Source of the DNA: a virus
DNA length: 64,000 nt
IMG/VR virus record: IMGVR_UViG_3300002144_000477
Location: 62,001 to 126,000 of that record
Direction: 5' to 3' (one strand)
The notes beneath the pieces were generated by a model. That model did not search any database and had not been told where the DNA came from. It saw nothing but the letters and a program-made list of their open reading frames with translations. A program made the position numbers and the translations under genes. Of this stretch, positions 63,638 through 64,000 are shown piece by piece. Within the stretch, counting starts at the first letter, position 1. Every line of letters begins with the position of its first letter.

Positions 63638-63805
63638 TTATTTAAATTTTACGTTGCGTAAATACTCAATTCGTTGTTTAATTTCAGCTACTCGTTCTGG
63701 AATTGTAACAGCAGATCTTACTGGCATATTAACTCTTTTAGGCTGTATTGGAGACTTAGGCCTAATAGGAAATATTGGTTTTACATCTTTTGCATTACGA
63801 AACAT
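63638..63805 (-). CDS. Short basic hypothetical protein
   Basis: A 55-residue protein, proline- and lysine-rich at first (PIFPIRPKSPIQPKRVN), then a helix (PERVAEIKQRIEYLRNVKFK). ATG 63805 overlaps the upstream small gene by 11 nt; ATG 63820 would add five residues. No clear ribosome binding site. Moderately likely to be real. Confidence 0.45.
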   Translation of the reverse strand: MFRNAKDVKPIFPIRPKSPIQPKRVNMPVRSAVTIPERVAEIKQRIEYLRNVKFK

Positions 63806-63947
63806 AACTATCAGAAACATCGGCAAGTTGGGTTACAATCTGATTTGTGATTACCACACCACCGTGTATTTGTTGGTATAACTCAGCAACCGATTTTACG
63901 TAGAAAGTATAGACTTTTCCAGTGCTAGTAATCAATGAAAATGGCAT
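63795..63947 (-). CDS. Small phage protein (50 residues)
   Basis: A 50-residue ORF opening with PFSLITSTGKVYTFYVKSVA, then YQQIHGGVVITNQIV. I recall short proteins of this TSTGKVYTFY type in T4-like phages of aquatic hosts. AAGGA lies six bases before the ATG, and a TATAAT box lies upstream. Function unknown. Confidence 0.65.
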   Translation of the reverse strand: MPFSLITSTGKVYTFYVKSVAELYQQIHGGVVITNQIVTQLADVSDSYVS

Positions 63948-63980
63948 GGTATTTCCTTGTTTGTTGCTGTCTATATATTT

Positions 63981-63986
63981 ATTATA
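63981..63986 (-). promoter_or_regulatory. TATAAT box near the window end
   Basis: On the minus strand TATAAT precedes a leader containing ATAGACAGCAAC like those of the repeats at 59541 and 63115. The -35 lies beyond the window edge. Confidence 0.6.
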
Positions 63987-64000
63987 GTGCCTGTGCCTTA

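Noticed and set aside
1-64000. Search for tRNA genes, CRISPR arrays, insertion sequences, integrases and attachment sites
   Set aside because: Nothing with a cloverleaf, regular spaced repeats, terminal inverted repeats or recombinase motifs was seen by eye; a tRNA-finding program would be decisive.

Overview
The window is part of a large T4-type contractile-tail phage genome (Caudoviricetes, myovirus morphology). The evidence is a syntenic set of T4-family genes: gp47 (partial), gp55, a gp48/gp54-like tail tube protein, gp53, a hub protein, gp5, gp25, gp6, gp7 and a gp8-like protein. The DNA is moderately AT-rich. Several sigma70-type promoters (TTGACA-like, 17 bp, TATAAT) and recurrent GATAAATA octamers resemble the early and late promoters of T4-like phages. 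The fibre, radical-SAM and glycosyltransferase families recall myoviruses of aquatic bacteria (cyanophage or pelagiphage style). No photosynthesis gene is seen, so I do not name a host. A Sec signal peptide on one phage protein fits a diderm host. I saw no tRNA, integrase, transposase or CRISPR array.

Layout. (1) 1-1468, minus strand: recombination nuclease subunit gp47 (cut by the window edge) and late sigma factor gp55. (2) 1549-33710, plus strand: baseplate and fibre block. It runs from the tail tube initiator through gp53, hub, spike, gp25, gp6, a 4382-residue gp7-like giant and a gp8-like protein to five fibre or adhesin proteins. It is punctuated by GATAAATA late promoters about 30-40 nt before a start codon and ends at a clear hairpin terminator (33738-33766). 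(3) 33783-49262, plus strand: a tightly overlapping accessory operon with two GT-A-like proteins, a DGD-type glycosyltransferase-like protein, five consecutive radical SAM proteins carrying an N-terminal twitch/SPASM-like cysteine region, two SGNH-like proteins, a NodU-type carbamoyltransferase, an APS-kinase-like P-loop kinase, a DUF2061 membrane protein and a nucleotidyltransferase, interleaved with small membrane or unknown proteins. (4) 49254-52965: a divergent pair, a minus-strand glycosyltransferase-like gene and a plus-strand 872-residue repeat protein, whose start codons share one CATG. (5) 52972-57973, minus strand: DegT aminotransferase, SDR epimerase, thymidylate synthase, dihydrofolate reductase and small conserved phage proteins. 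(6) 58054-63947, minus strand: short transcription units with their own strong sigma70-like promoters. They encode an exported alpha/beta hydrolase, a VWA/HExxH protein with a MoxR-type AAA+ ATPase, a gamma-glutamylcyclotransferase-like protein and small unknown proteins.

How the parts fit. Region 2 builds the baseplate, cell-puncturing spike and host-recognition fibres under gp55 control. Region 5 supplies dTMP/folate enzymes plus two nucleotide-sugar enzymes. Regions 3-4 look like a surface-glycan or macromolecule-modification programme, but the substrates of the five radical SAM enzymes cannot be read from sequence. Coding density is very high: no stretch over 300 bases lacks a gene, and the longest gaps (59521-59658 and 60922-61071) hold promoters and hairpins.
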